A DNA stretch of 64,000 nucleotides, taken from the NCBI GenBank assembly GCA_035463475.1, contig DATHTE010000079.1, positions 62,001 to 126,000 on the forward strand, given 5' to 3'. The position numbers and the translations under genes are program-made. Positions 62,676 through 64,000 of this stretch are shown here, piece after piece. This DNA is from JACPDI01 sp035463475 (lineage in GTDB: Bacteria; Acidobacteriota; Vicinamibacteria; Vicinamibacterales; 2-12-FULL-66-21). The notes under the pieces were generated by a model. That model worked only from the letters and a program-made list of their open reading frames with translations. It had not been told where the DNA came from and did not search any database. Position 1 is the stretch's first letter, and each line of letters starts with the position of its first letter.

Positions 62676-64000
62676 TCACGATCGTGGCAGCCGGCTGCTC
62701 ACGAACGTCATCAGGTCCACGAACTGCACGTCGCTCCCCGGCGCGCTCGCCTGCGCCCCTTTCAACATGATGGAGCAGAACGGGCAGGCGGTCACCACCG
62801 TGCCTGCGCCCGTCTCCTGGAGTTGCCTGAATCTCACGTCGCTGATGCGCGACCCGGGCTCCTCCTCCTTGTCGGCGAACAGCAGGCCGCCGCCCGCGCC
62901 ACAGCAGTAGGGGTTGGCGCGGTTCCGGACCGGCTCCCGCACCTCGGCGCCGAACCGCGTCAGCAGATCGCGCGGTTCGTCCACCCTTCCGTCGTAGCGC
63001 CCGAGATAGCAGGGATCGTGGTACGTGACCGGTCCGGCTGTCGCGCCGTCGCCCGCGCGGAGATCCCGCGTCAACTCCTCCACGAAAGCGGCCGAGTGGA
63101 CGATTTCGACCTCGTAGCCGAACCGGCGGTAGTCGTCGCCGATCGTCTTCACGCAGTGCGGGCACGACGTGAGGATCTTCTTCACGCGCGACGCCTTCAG
63201 GTCCGCGATGTTGGCGGTCGCCAGTTCCTGGAACATGTATTCGTTGCCGGTCCGCTTCGCGGGGTCTCCGGTGCAGCGTTCCTTCGCCAGCACGCCGAAC
63301 CGCACGCCTCGGGCGCGCAGGATCTCGAAAAGCGACCGCAGCGACTTCTGGTAGTCCGCTTCGAACGAGCCGGCGCAGCCCAGCCAGACCAGCACGTCGT
63401 GCTTTTCGGGATCGAACGTCTCGAGCTGGGCGGACTCGACGAACTTCTGCCGCTGATCGTACCCGAGCCCCCAGATGTTGCCCCGGCGCTCCAGGTGGTT
63501 GTACATCCCGCCCAGGTATTCGGGGGCCTCTCCGTTCGACACGAGCCCGCGGCGCGCGCCGATGAGCAGCGGCAGGTGCTCGATGCCCACGGGACACTGG
63601 TTCTCGCAGGCGCCGCACGTCGTGCACTGCCACAGGACCTTCTCGGTGTACACGCCCGCCAGCCGCGCGTCGCGCTTGCCGGCGAGCAGGGCGTCCTGAG
63701 TCTGAAGAATGATTGCCTTCGGGTTCAGTTCCTTCCCTGCGCCCCAGGCGGGGCAGTTCACCTGGCACCGCCCGCACTCGACGCAGGTGAACGCGTCGAG
63801 CACGATCTTGCTGCCGAGATCCTTGATCGTCTCGAGCCCGACCTCTTCCTTCTCGAAATCGAGGTTTGGCACGTTGCCGAGCTGCGGCGACTTCAGGAAC
63901 ACCGTGATCGGCGACAGCACGAGATGGAAGTGCTTCGACGCGGGTATCAACGCGAGGAACGCGAGTATCACGACCGCGTGCACCCACCAGTTCACGCTCG
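62676..64000 (-). CDS. (Fe-S)-binding heterodisulfide-reductase-like oxidoreductase, partial
   Basis: 441 residues are visible; the 5' end probably lies beyond the window. A membrane segment (WWVHAVVILAFLALIPASKHFH) with a possible haem histidine continues from an upstream membrane domain. Two 4Fe-4S motifs follow (CVECGRCQVNCP, CTTCGACENQCP), then two CCG domains (VLVWLGCAGSFEADYQK, CPHC, and YHDPCYLGRYDG, NPYCCGAGGGLLFA, CPFC). This architecture belongs to HdrD/GlpC-like proteins that pass electrons between the quinone pool and a soluble donor, often beside acyl-CoA or electron-transfer flavoprotein genes. A GTG at 63995 could be the start but would cut the membrane domain. Confidence 0.85.
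   Translation of the reverse strand, partial: SVNWWVHAVVILAFLALIPASKHFHLVLSPITVFLKSPQLGNVPNLDFEKEEVGLETIKDLGSKIVLDAFTCVECGRCQVNCPAWGAGKELNPKAIILQTQDALLAGKRDARLAGVYTEKVLWQCTTCGACENQCPVGIEHLPLLIGARRGLVSNGEAPEYLGGMYNHLERRGNIWGLGYDQRQKFVESAQLETFDPEKHDVLVWLGCAGSFEADYQKSLRSLFEILRARGVRFGVLAKERCTGDPAKRTGNEYMFQELATANIADLKASRVKKILTSCPHCVKTIGDDYRRFGYEVEIVHSAAFVEELTRDLRAGDGATAGPVTYHDPCYLGRYDGRVDEPRDLLTRFGAEVREPVRNRANPYCCGAGGGLLFADKEEEPGSRISDVRFRQLQETGAGTVVTACPFCSIMLKGAQASAPGSDVQFVDLMTFVSSRLPRS

Overview
The window looks like chromosomal DNA from a diderm, LPS-making bacterium with very high GC. My best guess is an Acidobacteriota of the Vicinamibacteria (subdivision 6) type, probably from a metagenome. 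This is inferred from gene content: a BshC bacillithiol gene alongside LptE and a lysophospholipid-acyltransferase-like protein, an Oar-type TonB receptor with an N-terminal carboxypeptidase-like domain, a PEGA-domain kinase-like protein, a PEP-CTERM remnant, and a hrcA-grpE-dnaJ operon behind a CIRCE operator. There is no rRNA here to confirm the placement.

Layout. 1-12,300 is an accessory, surface-directed region: a DinB-like gene cut by the window edge, a Tat-exported alanine racemase, a glycine-rich secreted protein, a Tat-like exported M20-fold protein that has lost metal ligands, a 1405-residue autotransporter, a BNR/Ycf48-like secreted protein, a PEP-CTERM tail fragment, an atypical aldo/keto reductase and two exported proteins of unknown function. 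12,370-13,284 holds a broken tyrosine integrase pointing at the 3' end of tRNA-Cys, then tRNA-Gly. 13,379-19,855 is housekeeping: YraN, a class-III aminotransferase, CysS, RibF, an MBL hydrolase and MazG. 20,023-31,615 holds an S9 peptidase, ComEC, and a PEGA pseudokinase-carA-carB operon. 31,645-37,704 has BshC, an ArgH-family lyase and the TonB receptor. 37,754-47,098 is a long plus-strand run: PBP1, a parvulin lipoprotein, XdhC, a purine-type deaminase, hrcA-grpE-dnaJ and prmA. 47,332-54,532 carries RsmE, a Ser/Thr kinase with a zinc-ribbon tail, ilvE-pilT-recX and alaS. 54,563-64,000 holds a lytic transglycosylase, an S4 protein, rpsT, holA, lptE, leuS, an HDAC-like hydrolase, an acyltransferase and the start of an Fe-S oxidoreductase that runs off the window.

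The most unusual structure is non-coding. Three intergenic spaces between convergent genes (mazG/S9, comEC/carB, prmA/rsmE) are filled by long imperfect inverted repeats made of 7- or 8-nt units. The last two are clearly copies of the same roughly 220-235 bp element, and the outer edges of all three sit on stop codons. A second family, TTCAGGG/CCCTGAA heptamers, fills four other spacers. A third family, GGGGACAGTCAC / GGGGTCAGACCCC palindromes, has supplied a stop codon to one gene, a probable start codon to another, and a 57-nt in-frame insertion inside mazG. The other notable item is the pseudokinase: its stop codon overlaps the carA start, and its own first codon appears to be CTG.
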